DNA of 64,000 nucleotides from Stenopsyche tienmushanensis (lineage: Eukaryota; Arthropoda; Insecta; Trichoptera; Stenopsychidae), in the NCBI GenBank assembly GCA_008973525.1, contig WACJ01000124.1:3038001-3102000 (forward strand), written 5' to 3'. Positions 48,750-60,285 of this stretch are shown here, piece after piece (positions within the stretch are counted from its first letter, which is position 1; the number at the start of each line of letters is the position of its first letter). Made by a program: the position numbers and the translations under genes. A model generated the notes under the pieces. That model was not told the DNA's origin, made no database searches, and saw nothing but the letters and a program-made list of their open reading frames with translations.

Positions 48750-50261
48750 ATGAAACAAAGCATGCCGGAGCCGGTGCCGCAAAGTGATAAGGACGGACCT
48801 TACATCAATGATAATGTGATACGCATCCAATTGAGGGAACCCAGACACAGGAAATGGGAATTGTGCACTAGAAACTGTTCTCCGGGACGAGTGTTCCCAA
48901 CGATCCAATTATTCGACTGCGACGGAAATCTACTCGTCGAGACTAACGACGACAACTTGTCGATAAAAAGCTCAGATGTCGAAACCAATTTAGGAAAAAG
49001 ACATTTCAAATCATGGGGTGCTAGTGATTTTGCGTCAAAGCGTCAAACCCCAATAGCGCTCAAGAAAAATAACACAATTCATGGGGACAGAATTTATACA
49101 AGATTTTACAGAAGACAAACATCAGACGAACGATCGTCGATTGCGTCCGATTTCAACAAAGATGATACATCTGACCAATTGAATTCACCTACGAGAGATG
49201 AAACTTTAAAAATACCCCAATATAAACGAGCAATAAGCAGTCCATCGAGCTTATATTCATCAGCTTTTAGTGGCTTGGAAAACAGCGAATATAGCAGCTA
49301 CAAAAGCTCCGACAACGAAAGCTCAGTGCCTCAACCGTCTTATAGTTATATTTCCGGGAAAGCTGGAACACTTTTATTATGCGACGATGATCATATGGGA
49401 TACATAAAACGAAGAAGACGCCCAAGCAGAAAAGATAGCAACGCATCTAAACAACGATCAAATATAGAAAATGACATTCCCATAATTCCATCCTTCAACG
49501 GCGAATATTCAGACGACAGCAACGTCTATTCGCCATCCGAAATATCGATCGTTATGGAAGATGCAAATTCATCCCAGAAATATCGACGCAAACTATGCAA
49601 ATCGGAATCATGCAAAAAACCCTTCAGCAAAAGATCGCCATATCCGGTTCGCCGAACAAAAACAGAAATTTTCTCAGCGTCCAAAGAACATTACCGTTCG
49701 TTGTACAATCAGAATTTAGTGCGGACAATGTCATTCTTGGACACATACTTGAAGAGCTTACCGTCTAGGAATAAAGAGCGCCCAAAATGGCTCGATGAAA
49801 TAACCAACCATGTAATTCTGAGGGACAGATCCAAAAATCGCCGCAACGAACATTGGCGTCGCGGAATGGTGATTGACGACGATACGGTGCTTTCAACGGA
49901 CCTCGAAAAATACATCGTCAAAGATGACAACGACAGTGAAGTTCGCAACGAAATCAAGCGACGATTGAGGAAATATCAAAGAGTGTTATCGTGCAGTGAC
50001 TATTGGACCTGGAAACGTGATTCCGTTAGCAACGAGCCCCAACGACGATACTCCGAAGGCGCTTCCACGCCGTCGTCGTCGTCGTCGGAAAGCTTCGACG
50101 AAGCTGACAAAGTGCTCATGCGACTCAAGAGGAGAATATTTCAAAACAAGAAACGCGAAAGAAAAGGAAGACATGGTGAGCAAACTTGTCGATTTTTACG
50201 CTTGATCTATGAAAACGTGTGCTCAAAGGCGGAAACAAAGAAATTTCAATGCTTTATATAA
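48750..50261 (+). CDS. Unrecognised basic Ser/Arg-rich protein (large exon; may splice at 50175)
   Basis: The ATG at 48750 is preceded by an in-frame TAG at 48735, so this is the first Met of the frame. The 503 codons are balanced in base composition, unlike the AT-rich flanks, which supports real coding. The protein is hydrophilic and probably disordered, with no signal peptide or membrane helix. Visible patches are RKWELCTRNCSPGRVFPTIQ and LFDCDGNLLVETNDDN (residues 30-75), RRRRPSRKDSN (about 217), a conserved-looking RPKWLDEITNHVILRDRSKN (about 345), and a CGT/TCG run encoding poly-Ser (about 440). A strong donor, ATG/GTGAGC, lies at 50175/50176, and the 28 codons after it look like intron read-through. 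The product probably continues in exons I could not find or that lie beyond the window. Function unknown; no family assigned. Confidence 0.75.
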   Translation: MKQSMPEPVPQSDKDGPYINDNVIRIQLREPRHRKWELCTRNCSPGRVFPTIQLFDCDGNLLVETNDDNLSIKSSDVETNLGKRHFKSWGASDFASKRQTPIALKKNNTIHGDRIYTRFYRRQTSDERSSIASDFNKDDTSDQLNSPTRDETLKIPQYKRAISSPSSLYSSAFSGLENSEYSSYKSSDNESSVPQPSYSYISGKAGTLLLCDDDHMGYIKRRRRPSRKDSNASKQRSNIENDIPIIPSFNGEYSDDSNVYSPSEISIVMEDANSSQKYRRKLCKSESCKKPFSKRSPYPVRRTKTEIFSASKEHYRSLYNQNLVRTMSFLDTYLKSLPSRNKERPKWLDEITNHVILRDRSKNRRNEHWRRGMVIDDDTVLSTDLEKYIVKDDNDSEVRNEIKRRLRKYQRVLSCSDYWTWKRDSVSNEPQRRYSEGASTPSSSSSESFDEADKVLMRLKRRIFQNKKRERKGRHGEQTCRFLRLIYENVCSKAETKKFQCFI

Positions 50262-51894
50262 TTCGCAAGTGTCATGGCAGCAATCCATATCGCTATAAAT
50301 AAATAAAGGTACTCGCGTATTAATGGGTGAGGCAGAATGTATAAATAATAAATCAGGCGTTGCCAACTGGATATCACTTTTGGACCGTGGGAGGTTTTTT
50401 AGTAATCCGTGGAGCGTGATGTTATTACTGCGACTAATACTTCTTTTAAATGCGCGAAAATGATGCAAAAATAACTCAAATTTGTAGAAAATTATAATTG
50501 TGTCAAATAGGAAGCGATGTCTTTTGAAAGGTAAAATTACATTGTGAAACATTTAATTCGTTAATGCCGGATGCTTTTGGTTTTGAAGCGAACACAATTC
50601 TAAGAATTTAATAATGAGCTCAGTAAGTAATATTATCATTAATTCTGATTCTTTCGCTAAATTTTCCCATTGCTCAGTGTTTTTGGAGAAATTTTCCGTT
50701 CGAAATGGGGTGTTTCATTCGATTTCTACATTTAGAGTTTTCATCATGGCGTCCTATCGATCTACATATTGGAAATTGTTGACTCATTTTTGATCGGTTG
50801 CCAAAGAGTTTTGTTGGGCATTTGATTGATTTCCATCAACACTATTTAACGCATTGGGCAAGACGATTCGTCGGTCTTTTAGCACTACAATTCGGCGGCT
50901 GTTGTTTATCCAACATATGGTCGATAACGATGGTAAATAATGGTCACATTTAACACACGGAGTCCGTGTCGTGCAAAGGACATTGTATTCGTAGCGTGTA
51001 CTCTTCGCTTGACACAAATTATGGCTACTTCTTCAATAAAACTGTCAAAAGCCGCCTGCCTTGAAGTTTATATATGGATCCAATATTCCATACTTTCAAA
51101 ATTATTACATCACATCAGGCCTAGTCAAATATGGTCAAATATTAAATGTTATTAAGTTAAAAATCGCGCCATTTTCAACACGTTTTCAGCGTTATAAAGG
51201 GTACCATATTCTCGTATTTACACACAAGCTTCAGCACTTCAACGAAATGGAATAATTATTTTGTAACCATTTAGACTTTGAGAGACCTGCATGAGATTTT
51301 CTCACAAATGGGCTTGTTTGCTTACACTATTTAGTAAACAATGCTAGTTTACTCGCTGCAATTTACACATCGAGACAGCAGTCAGTAAAGTGGCTTTATA
51401 TATTTTATGCTGTTTTTTTTTTGTTTAGCTTCATGCAATATTTAAAAAAAATTGTATCCATATATAGATGTTTATGTAGGCGTTTCAACAGTTTTATTTT
51501 CTAGAAAAGGGCACCAAGTCCATAAGAAAATCGATCACATTTTGTTCATATTTAACGATGTTAAATCATAAGCATTTTATTAGAAATTAAATGCATCTTC
51601 TGAGTTTATTCGTCAATTGTATTTCCATGGATACGCTCAAAGAATAAATCAGGCATAGCTTGGTCATTGTAATAAAATCTAAAAAATATATATATTTATT
51701 GTGTGAATATAAGATATATGTATAAACATAAATTATTGCTAAGGCATACAAGGAACAATTGCGAATTATGTATGCGAAATCTAGCTTCACAAATACGCTC
51801 CAAGATGAATAGTCGCACGCGGGTACGTTCACTATTGGATCATGAAGGGTTCGAAAAAAAGGAAGATGATGGTTAAGTACGTATTTTTGCACGT
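50262..51894. other. Non-coding stretch after the second gene
   Basis: This is probably intron if the 50176 donor is used. Several short frames on both strands (50784-51255, 51587-51892) have no recognisable domains. Confidence 0.4.
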
Positions 51895-52055
51895 TCCAAG
51901 AAAAAGAAATCCAGTGGTGTTAGGTCTGGAGACCGCCAAAAGAATTATTTACACAACAGAGGTGCCCACAAAAGAAATCCTAATTGAAGGAATAAACGCC
52001 CCATTGAAAAAATGAAAGAGAAAATGGTACTTCAGACAACTACAGTTGAAAATAG
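51895..52055 (+). pseudogene. Transposase fragment with inverted catalytic block
   Basis: It begins with AAAGAAATCCAGTGGTGTTA, which on the minus strand again encodes the SPDLTPLDFF-type block. It is followed on the plus strand by TEVPTKEILIEGI and a degraded C-terminal piece. The same order and opposite orientation are seen at 31146-31487, there with three units instead of one. Stops interrupt it. Confidence 0.55.
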
Positions 52056-52426
52056 AAACTATTGTCAGATTAAAGCTTTCTTGAATCCTCCAATTGATTA
52101 ATGAATATGAATCAGACAATCGATTAATTAATGGAATATATTTTTCAAATATGGAATAATTGACGGAAGAAGTCTCATAGAAATGACTATCAAAAATCTT
52201 GTTACGATGGATGAACCAAATGCATTGATATAACTTTGTTATGGTTGGAAAAGGAAGGAGTCATCCAACTTTAAACTACTTTTTTGAATTCTCATACCAT
52301 ACCAAAACCAAAAAAAGTATTTTTTTACAATTTAAAACTAAAAAATCATCACATATGGAGGCAATTTTATAAAAATAGTCTATATTAATATGTTATTTTC
52401 TATAAATATTGACAATAACCCCTAAA
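52056..52426. other. Short non-coding gap
   Basis: AT-rich sequence between transposase debris and repeat copy B. Nothing seen. Confidence 0.4.
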
Positions 52427-52900
52427 GGAGTACTATCCCAGGATCTGAGACCCCCCCACTTATTCGAGAGAGAACTCTTGTACATTGAGCTCAGAGACAG
52501 ACAGAGACAGAGAGAGAACGTAGCGTAGTTCGGGAGACAGAGACGATGAGCTTCCCCGCATACATCGCACGATTGTATAGATCGTTAGCCCAAATTTATC
52601 AAATAATAATGATTTCGATTTCAAGTTTGTTATTTGTCAAGTGTTACTTAAATAAATTACCGAATATTGTGTGCTATCGACAGTGTTTATTTATTTAATT
52701 GTTCGTCGCTGCTTGTTGAATGAGTCTTTGTCCGATTATCATTTCCTTCTAAAGCAGGAGCAAATGAATCGATTTCTTGTGTATTGTTTATGTAAAAAAA
52801 TGGCGTGGTCCTGTATGCTATTAACAGTGCTTATTTACAATCGAGTCTGCCTCGAATTGAAGATTTTTTTACGCTGATAGGAGCTGATGGAAAGTCAAAG
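52427..52900 (+). repeat. Dispersed repeat family R, copy B
   Basis: Starts at AAAGGAGTACTATCCCAG and ends at ATAGGAGCTGATGGAAAGT, with the full set of family landmarks including the purine run and GTGTGCTATCGACAGTGTTT. Compared with C it holds an extra segment of about 70 bases (near 52600-52670). It abuts the Helitron 5' end 53 bases later. Confidence 0.85.
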
Positions 52901-53709
52901 TCAGGTTAATACGTATTATTGGATAGTATTATTTATTATAATTTTTTTAATTATCTAATATATAAAAATAAGTTGCGTTTCCCGTCTAATGCTCGGGCGA
53001 AATGGGTTGATATGCGCGTTCATCGGATTGAGACAAAACTTGGTCCACTTATTGCCAAGGGATCAGGGGGTGACATAGGCATAGTACAATTAACTTACAG
53101 TAGATTTTTAATTCAAAACTTAATGTGTGAAAGTTGTTGATTCTGACGTGTTTGAGATTATGCGTTGCTAAGGCGTTGCTAAGGCTATAGGTATATAGTA
53201 CCTACAAGTTGCAGTAGGAGGCGTCGTGTCGTCGTCACATACAACACATACGTCAAACGTCAATGTCATTTGCAGGTTATCCATCGGCGTGAGTCAATTA
53301 TATCCAAATTATTTATCGCAAGCACTTTTAAAATGCTTCATTTCATTCATCGCTTATTCACGTACGTAACAACCGAAAAAGTACGTTTGAGTGCTATCCG
53401 ATAAAAAATCAGACGACCAACGTGCAACGAGAATCGAAAGTACATGTTGATTTGAATATTGCTGCATTTCAATATGATATTCATTACGATTACAGATTGC
53501 ATCCCAGTGTAAAATGGATAAAGGTTAAATCCTGTTAACGAGGGGCAAATTTATTGGTAAATTGAAAACGCCTTCATTTCGACACAATGAAAACAAACAA
53601 ACCTAACCTAACCAGATTTGAATTTAAATTTAATTTAAAAAATAAAAAACAAGAATCAAATGAATAATTATTTTATTTAATAACAATATGTTGACGATTG
53701 ATTTGATTT

Positions 53710-53742
53710 GATCAGAGCTTGATTTTCAATCAAGCTCTGATC
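53710..53742. repeat. Perfect 15-bp hairpin inside the Helitron
   Basis: GATCAGAGCTTGATT (53710-53724) and its exact reverse complement (53728-53742) are separated by only TTC. It lies just before the helicase fragment. Helitrons have a hairpin near their 3' end, but this one is about 1.5 kb away from it, so its role is unclear. Confidence 0.8.
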
Positions 53743-53756
53743 GAAATCGAAGACAT

Positions 53757-55050
53757 TTGCTTAACCATCAACATCAAAGAATTCATTCAACAAGAATTCG
53801 TTCTGCACTTGAACAGCAGTACAATGCTAATGATTTGGATGCATTTGTCGAAGCAAACGAACAAATTTTGCTTGCGGAACAAAAATTGACCTACGATACA
53901 ATTACAAATGATCTGTTCTTCCTTGATGCGCCTGGCGGTACTGGAAAAACGTATCTCACCACTTTACTATTGGCTCACATTCGATCTCAAAATAGAATTG
54001 CTTTAGCTCTTGCTTCATTAGGTATTGCGGCAACATTATTAGATGGTGGACGAACAGCGCATTCGGCATTCAAATTGCCATTAGATATGCATTTATTGGA
54101 AGCTCTGACATGTAACATTCCTAAAGTTTCTGACATAGCTAAAGTTTTGAAAATTTGCAAGGGGATTATCTGGGACGAATGCAATGCTTGATCGAACTCT
54201 TAAAGACTTACCAAAACCGTTTGGTGGCGCTCTAATTTTATTATGTGGCGACTTTCGACAACCTCTTCCAGTGATGCTTTCATCGACACCAGCTGATTCT
54301 TGCCTCTAAGCATCGCATCTTTGGAGAGACGTGCGAAAACTGACATTAAAGACAAATATGCGCGTACATTTGTAGCGTGATGCGTCGGCAGCCACATTTT
54401 TAAAACGACTATTGAACATTGGTGAAGGAAAAGTGCATGTTGATGCTACCAAGTTTATTTCATTTCCATCGAACTTTTGCGTTGTTGTGCCATCCATCGA
54501 TTTACTCATTCAGAAAGTTTTTCCGCAGATTTTTAGTAATTATAAAAATCATTATTGGCTTTGCGAACATGCTATTTTGGCAGCAGAAAACACCGACGTC
54601 AATACAATCAACCACACAATACAATAACAAATTGCAAATGATTCTGTTACCTACAAATCGATTGATAGCGCCATGAATGCAGACCAAGTTACTAACTATC
54701 CAATCGAGTTTTTAAATTCGTCAGATCTTCCTGATGTGCCACCTTACAAATTGGAACAAGACTCACTATGAAGAAATTGATGCCGAATATCATCGAAACA
54801 ACTATATATTCTTAATGGAAAGTCGAAAGGAGAAGATGTGCTCATTCCCACCGACGTGCAATTTGATAAGAGACGACTGCAGCTCCCCGTTGGACTTGCA
54901 TTCTCAATGACCATCAACAAGGCACTTCAAGTGTGCGGAAGAATCTAGAAAATCCACGTTGGACAGCCGAGAACTTTTTTTGTATTTGTTAAAGACGGAA
55001 AAGCCAAAACTATTCTCTACCCTAAAGCACTTAGCAGAACAATTGAGTAA
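53757..55050 (+). pseudogene. Pif1-type helicase remnant (Helitron RepHel)
   Basis: The first open piece (53757-54191) contains FFLDAPGGTGKTYLTTLLLA, a Walker A motif, then RIALALASLGIAATLL and GGRTAHSAFKLP, and IIWDECNA, a Walker B-type motif. After a frame break at 54191 come ALILLCGDFRQPLPV (motif III region) and NIGEGKVHVDATKFISFPSN. Around 54880 are LQLPVGLAFSMTINKALQ (motif VI region) and, near 55020, ILYPKALSRTIE. The order is that of the Pif1-like helicase half of Helitron transposases. At least three stops or shifts break it. The Rep nuclease half is absent. Confidence 0.85.
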
Positions 55051-55234
55051 GCAAAATGTATGCTTTTAATATTTTTTTCTTTATATATCATTCAATATCA
55101 ATAAATGTATTAATTGTCGGAAAAAATATCATTATTTATATCATTGCTAATTAAACAAGATAACTCTTTCAAATTTCAAATGGTATTTTTAGAACTATTT
55201 CTTCTGTGGCAGCAACGCGCCGGGTACCAGCTAG

Positions 55235-57092
55235 TATTAAATAAAATTATTTAAATCGATTTCAATCGGATCTTTATCTTTAAAGGCGTGAACTTTCAAA
55301 AACCTATTGCGCCATCGATTATTACCAATGAAAAATACATAAAGGATTTCGCAATTAATTCGTGATACAACCTTCATTTACACAGATGGTCGCACTTTAT
55401 CCTAATTTAGTCGTTCTACGAACATTATATGATATGAAAAAAGTATTTTGTAGCACATAGCAAATAAAATAATGCAAGACGTGTGCATTCTAAGAAAAGT
55501 ATCTCGAATGCAAGTCCGATGCGTTAGAAAGTTCATTACTCCGCGAGCATATTGCATCAATGCTATATTTAGATCGATTGTTATCTAAAAGGCTTTATGT
55601 AATAATATTGCCTTAATCCACATATTGTCAATGCAGTGAGTCACTTTTTGTAGGCTTATATGGCAGTGACCTACATACATATGTACCTTATAAGAAGTCA
55701 AGAAGGTCAACTAAAAATAATCTCTGAATGCATCGCTAGTTTCAATACTGGATGTAAAGCCATATGTATATTTAATAATATCAGTAGCTTTCATGTGAAA
55801 TATTCATTTCAGTGGCTTAAAATTGACTGAGGAATTGTGTTCATTTTTGCCTAAATCTGCGAAACAAAGAGCAAGCAATGCATGATGATTTGTTGATTTT
55901 GTTTCATTTGGTGAAACTTGGCTTCGCAATCGTAATATGACAAAAAAACGACATTTTTTCTGATCTTGACTGATGCCAATTGGCATCCGATGATGTCGAG
56001 CAGTAAAACAGAACACGCCCAATTAAACTCGAACCTCATGAAAGGTTTTGGCTTTTTGACACGCCGTATATTTCTTCAGAGCTCTTTGACTTTACATCAT
56101 TTTTAACCTTCAAATTCATCACAATATTACATACATCAAAGGAGAACATTTGGAATATTGGAGTTTTGTCGTCTGAAATGTCTTCGCATTGATGATTTCA
56201 CGACCAGGATATGATTGTTCTTGATAGAAATCAATCAATCAAAGCAAATTAATTGAATGCTTAAAATATCCACTTGTTGCAAAACTTGTTTTAAAATATG
56301 AATGGGTACAATCAAGTATTAATTGATGATCATTGCATTTTTAAGATCCTGAATTTTTATTACAGAATGTGTTGGCGGACTTGAAAGATCTGTTTAGTGA
56401 TAATAAATTACGCTAATTAATCAATGCGATAATTGAATTTAAAAATATATAAAAATAAAGTTCGTTGGTCATTCAATTGGTCAACACTCGGTAAACTTCA
56501 TGATTTATTTGATATTAAATATGATTTTTAGCGTAAGGAATTGATCCTAACGTATTGATGTTCATTATATAACTGAATAAAACAATGAATTAAAGAATGA
56601 ACAAAATATCAGGATATGTATTCTTTTCATCACGATTACTCTTCTAGATTTCTTATAGATAAAAATTCCAACATTTAAAACTGATATGAGTGCCTAAAAA
56701 TCCCCTACCTTTATTTATGCGCTAAAAATTAATATTGTAGGAAAATCAAGTACAAAATTGTAAGAGGTGTTTATAATTAATATTTGATAGCTTTTTATAA
56801 GGCGGATCCTTCGCTGTGAGTTTTGAAACTTTTTTCATATAAAATTTGTATAATACGTGTAGTAATTAAACTGTGTTATTATTTAACGTAAATTATCAAA
56901 TAACTTCAAACGGATATTCTCATATGAAGACAACAAATTAAAACTTTTGATGCGAGAGGAAAATGTATGAATAATGCTTCGCGGATTTCTGAAAACTTAT
57001 TTTAATCATGTCTCTTATAATAATTTTGAAACTGTCTTTATTAATATATTTTATCGAGTTTTATTAGTGAAATTATTCATATGTTTATATTA
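55235..57092. other. Non-coding AT-rich stretch
   Basis: No gene supported. The overlapping minus frames at 55804-56039 look like chance frames. Confidence 0.4.
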
Positions 57093-58160
57093 GGGAACCA
57101 AAAAGTAATCAAAATTTTACTGGTGAAAAACATTTTTTTATTAAAGTAATCTAAAATACTAATCAACAAAATAATTTAGATCATTTTCTATCACCTCTTG
57201 CCAGCATAAAGGTTTTTTTTTAATTCCCTTTTTGAAAAAAGTCGTTTGATTTTTCACTAAAAACCTAAACTAAGTGCATTTTTACTTCTCCAATTTTTTA
57301 AATTTGTTTACGTCTTAATGTATCCTTTAATGATCTGAAAAGATAATAATCCATTTCCAATCCAAGCACCCTTATTTTTTTCCGATCTATTTCTATAGTA
57401 TTCGGTCTCGTATTATCGTGAAGAAGAGTTATTTTTTAGTTATTGACCAAAACAGATCGTTTTTATATGAGCTCGTATTTTATTCAGTCGAATTGTTCAC
57501 AATAAATAAATAAATCCAGAAAAATACCACCAAATACAAAGAAGGACCTTCTTAATTATTAGTGTTGATCGAGGGGTCAGAACAGGGACTCATCCGGAAG
57601 AAAGTCAATTATTTTTTATACAGGATCATTGTATAGTACTCACTTCTTGTTTCCAGTTACAATTCGCTAAAAAACGGATCTTCTTAAGTCTGCGACGATT
57701 CATAGGGAACCAAATATCCTTGTTTGTGCAACTTTCCTAGAAGATCTTGGACGGCCAATCTTCAATGATAATTTCTCGATTATTTGACGAAGATCTGATT
57801 CCACCATCGATTTCAGAATATCATCATCTAATTTTTGATGTTATCTTTTTTCGAGCGATGTTCTTGAGATCACTATTACCATTTTTAAGCTGTTTACACC
57901 ACCAATGACACTTGTTTAGTTTCAGAATATTCCTGTTTCGTTTGCCTTCATTTCTCGGCCGAATAAAAACTGGATAAATTGGCGTAAATGCGTTGGTTTT
58001 GACATATTTCACCAAGATTTTCTTTTTTTTACAGAAAAAATAAAGTTTACAATCATAGCTTCAACTTCATAACAAAACTTATGTGTTTACTGAACCGTGT
58101 CTCAACGCAAGCTAACTGCGAAAGAGTTCATCGAAGAAGTTTTGATTACTTTTCGGTATA
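57093..58160 (-). mobile_element. Degenerate mariner with terminal inverted repeats
   Basis: The left end, ACCAAAAAGTAATCAAAATT (57098 on), mirrors the right end, AGTTTTGATTACTTTTCGGT (58138-58157), with TA-rich flanks. On the minus strand, shifting frames show a helix-turn-helix-like piece ending HWWCKQLKNGNSDLKN (near 57900). Next, near 57440, is ITLLHDNTRPNTIE, the second catalytic Asp block. GLEMDYYLF (near 57355) followed by RSLKDTLR corresponds to the third block. About 1.07 kb is slightly below the usual 1.3 kb. It is frameshifted and inactive. Confidence 0.8.
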
Positions 58161-58389
58161 TAAAATGTTTATTGCCTTACCTTGTCTTTACATATAACCG
58201 CAATATTGTTGAACTTTTAATATGTTTTTATCACCAAAAAAATACATAGAATTATGTACTAAGTAGAAGACTATTTCCATATTTGGTCTCATTATATTTT
58301 TTATGAAATGTGTATAAAATCATGCTTCGGTTTATATGGTTATATAGTTTTCATATGTCACTGTGTTAATTAAAACCTTCAACTCTTAA

Positions 58390-58710
58390 TTATGCCCTTA
58401 AGGTTCCTAATACGTAATGGGACGTAGGTGACCTCCATAGAAGAAATTTCTAAACTTAAATTTGTATGTATTTACGACTGTGTGTAGAAGCTGCTATTTA
58501 ATTATATTTTTTATTTGTTGCAGATCATTCATAAATAGATCTGTTTAATTTTATTGATCGAGAAAATCACGACATCAATCGATCGATAGGAATTATCCAT
58601 ACTTTTGTTATCTCAAATTTGTTGGTATGGTGAATTTGTATTCCACAATTTGAATTTGAACACGAACCATTATAATAGGTTTCCAAAAACGAATCCACTG
58701 TAACAACTCT
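58390..58710 (+). repeat. Dispersed SINE-like repeat, copy 5
   Basis: The 3' half matches copy 6 closely: ATCAATCGATCGATAGGAAT, then CTCAAATTTGTTGGTAT, CCACAATTTGAATTTGAA and CATTATAATAGGTTTCCAAA. The 5' half has GGTGACCTCCATAGAAG in place of GGCAATCTCCAT. The boundaries are approximate. Confidence 0.5.
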
Positions 58711-59317
58711 TGGTCATACCTTATCGATCAGAAGATATGTATTACCTATTATATCTATCTATATATAAAAAAAAATAAGTTACTGGAGCAAGAGGTCTTC
58801 TTTATTTTTTATTTTTTTGTTTGAATTCTTCGTATAATTGGACTAAAAATAATGATGGATCATAATGACACATTAATTGTGCTAAAATTTTTGTCACAAG
58901 ACCAAAACCACGTAAAGCGAGGATGATTGCATTGTTTAAGCAATTTTAAGACGCATAATAAAGAATGACATCGTCAGCGTTACCCAAAGATTTGATGACT
59001 TTTAATCCGAACGAATAACATATACGCAAATGATTCAATATATTATCCTACGTTGAGCAGTTTATCATTAGAATTTGGCAATAGCAAATTAAAATTTGCG
59101 ACACCTAAGATGTGCTGTCGCAGCGAGATTAATTTATCATTGCGCTTTTGCTGAAAGCTCCTACACAAACGAGGCCGCCATCATATTATACATATACGAA
59201 TCGAACTTTTCGATAAGACTGAGACGAATACTGCAAATTTAGCATAGCATGTCAACGTAAACACAAAAAATAATGGATGTCATTTTCAAGATCGGGGAAA
59301 GTTGAGTGTGTCACTGA
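58711..59317. other. Non-coding stretch, possible Helitron 5' end
   Basis: TCTATATATAAAAAAAAATA at about 58758 resembles the start of the Helitron at 52954 and continues AAGTTACTGG. No matching 3' end was found. Otherwise no feature. Confidence 0.25.
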
Positions 59318-59458
59318 GACGTAAATAGTTGTATTCAATCATATGATCATTCCACGGTCAGGCAATTTCGTCCACGCGTTCCTTTTTATAAACGACGCTA
59401 TAAAAAGCGTCGTGAATCTCGAAGAAAAACTATTTTCGAAGAACTGCGTCGTTTATAA
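59318..59458 (+). other. Open frame tail rich in Arg/Lys, stop overlapping the next ATG
   Basis: This frame is open for 46 codons with no ATG and ends YKRRYKKRRESRRKTIFEEL and two more codons before TAA. The TAA shares its last A with the ATG of the next frame (TAATG at 59456-59460). Overlaps like this are rare in insect genes and common in compact viral or viral-like elements. A 13-bp inverted repeat (59386-59398 with 59446-59458) sits inside it. The product is unknown. Confidence 0.3.
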
Positions 59459-59664
59459 TGCGAAAAAATAAAAATATTTCGAATAGTCTAAAAAGCTGGG
59501 AGGCGACATTCCGTACTGCTGCGCGTAATAATGCCAACGCCATTGTGCGATCACTCAAAAAATATATTGTCCTAGGCCTGCGTATATTTCTCAATTTTTT
59601 TAATATACTTAAATTCGTATTTTTAAAGCGCTTTCGCAATAAAATCATAAGATTAATGCTCTAG
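59458..59664 (+). CDS. Small basic, partly hydrophobic ORF of unknown origin
   Basis: This 68-codon frame starts at the overlapping ATG and has an amphipathic start (NISNSLKSWEATFRTAARNN) followed by a hydrophobic, Phe/Leu-rich and basic C-terminal half. Base composition is more balanced at the start than in the flanks. No family is recognised. It may be the remains of a compact mobile element, or chance; a 65-codon frame follows at 59695-59892 on the same strand. Confidence 0.25.
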   Translation: MRKNKNISNSLKSWEATFRTAARNNANAIVRSLKKYIVLGLRIFLNFFNILKFVFLKRFRNKIIRLML

Positions 59665-60285
59665 GGATTTGGTGAATTTTTATAAGCTTGGGACTTGAGA
59701 AAATACGTACATATTGACGCTGGATCTGTGAAAAGAGTATTTAATATCCTCAACATGCAATCAATCCATTTTATTACTAAAACCAAAGTAAACGGTCATG
59801 GTAGAAGTGTATTATTATTAAAAAAACAAGATTTAGAACTATTTTATTGCTTGTTAATTTTTATGAAATTAAAAAGCATAGTTACTTTATGAAAAAAATA
59901 AAATTTCGCCTATTTGCTTCCTATTAGAATAATGATATAATTTTCATACGTGTTTCTTAGCTTTTAACAATTTGACATTTTTTTTTTGAAACTGACAATT
60001 TAAAACAGTCAAAAAATCAACATAAATGCTGCTTTCTTTAACTCTAAATGCAGATCTGGCAGATTCGCCACATAAAAATAAAAATATATAACCCGGGGCA
60101 ACTCGTGTGTATTGATAAATTAGTCAAACAATGAAAAATTTAAACAGATTCAAAATTAAATGTTAAATTGTGTTTTATTTATACTATTCGAAGATTTCCC
60201 AAAAATGCGCACGAACTTTTGGACTGACCTGATATTAGCCCAATGTTATTTATAATTAAATAAGTATTTTTAGCATACGTTATAA

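Larger units (their letters stand above)
52954..55234 (+). mobile_element. Helitron with both termini visible
   Basis: The 5' end reads TCTAATATATAAAAATAAG, a Helitron-type TC start, with an A just before it (52953). The 3' end reads GCGCCGGGTACCAGCTAG, a CTAG (CTRR) terminus, followed by T (55235). Insertion between A and T without target duplication is the Helitron hallmark. At 2,281 bp it is much shorter than autonomous Helitrons (5-10 kb or more). It keeps only part of the helicase and lacks the Rep endonuclease, so it must be immobile on its own. Confidence 0.75.

Noticed and set aside
48800..50205. Minus-strand and alternative plus frames overlapping the large exon
   Set aside because: They are shadows of the 503-codon frame.
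55804..56039. Two overlapping minus frames
   Set aside because: No motif, and they overlap in different frames without either showing a coding bias.
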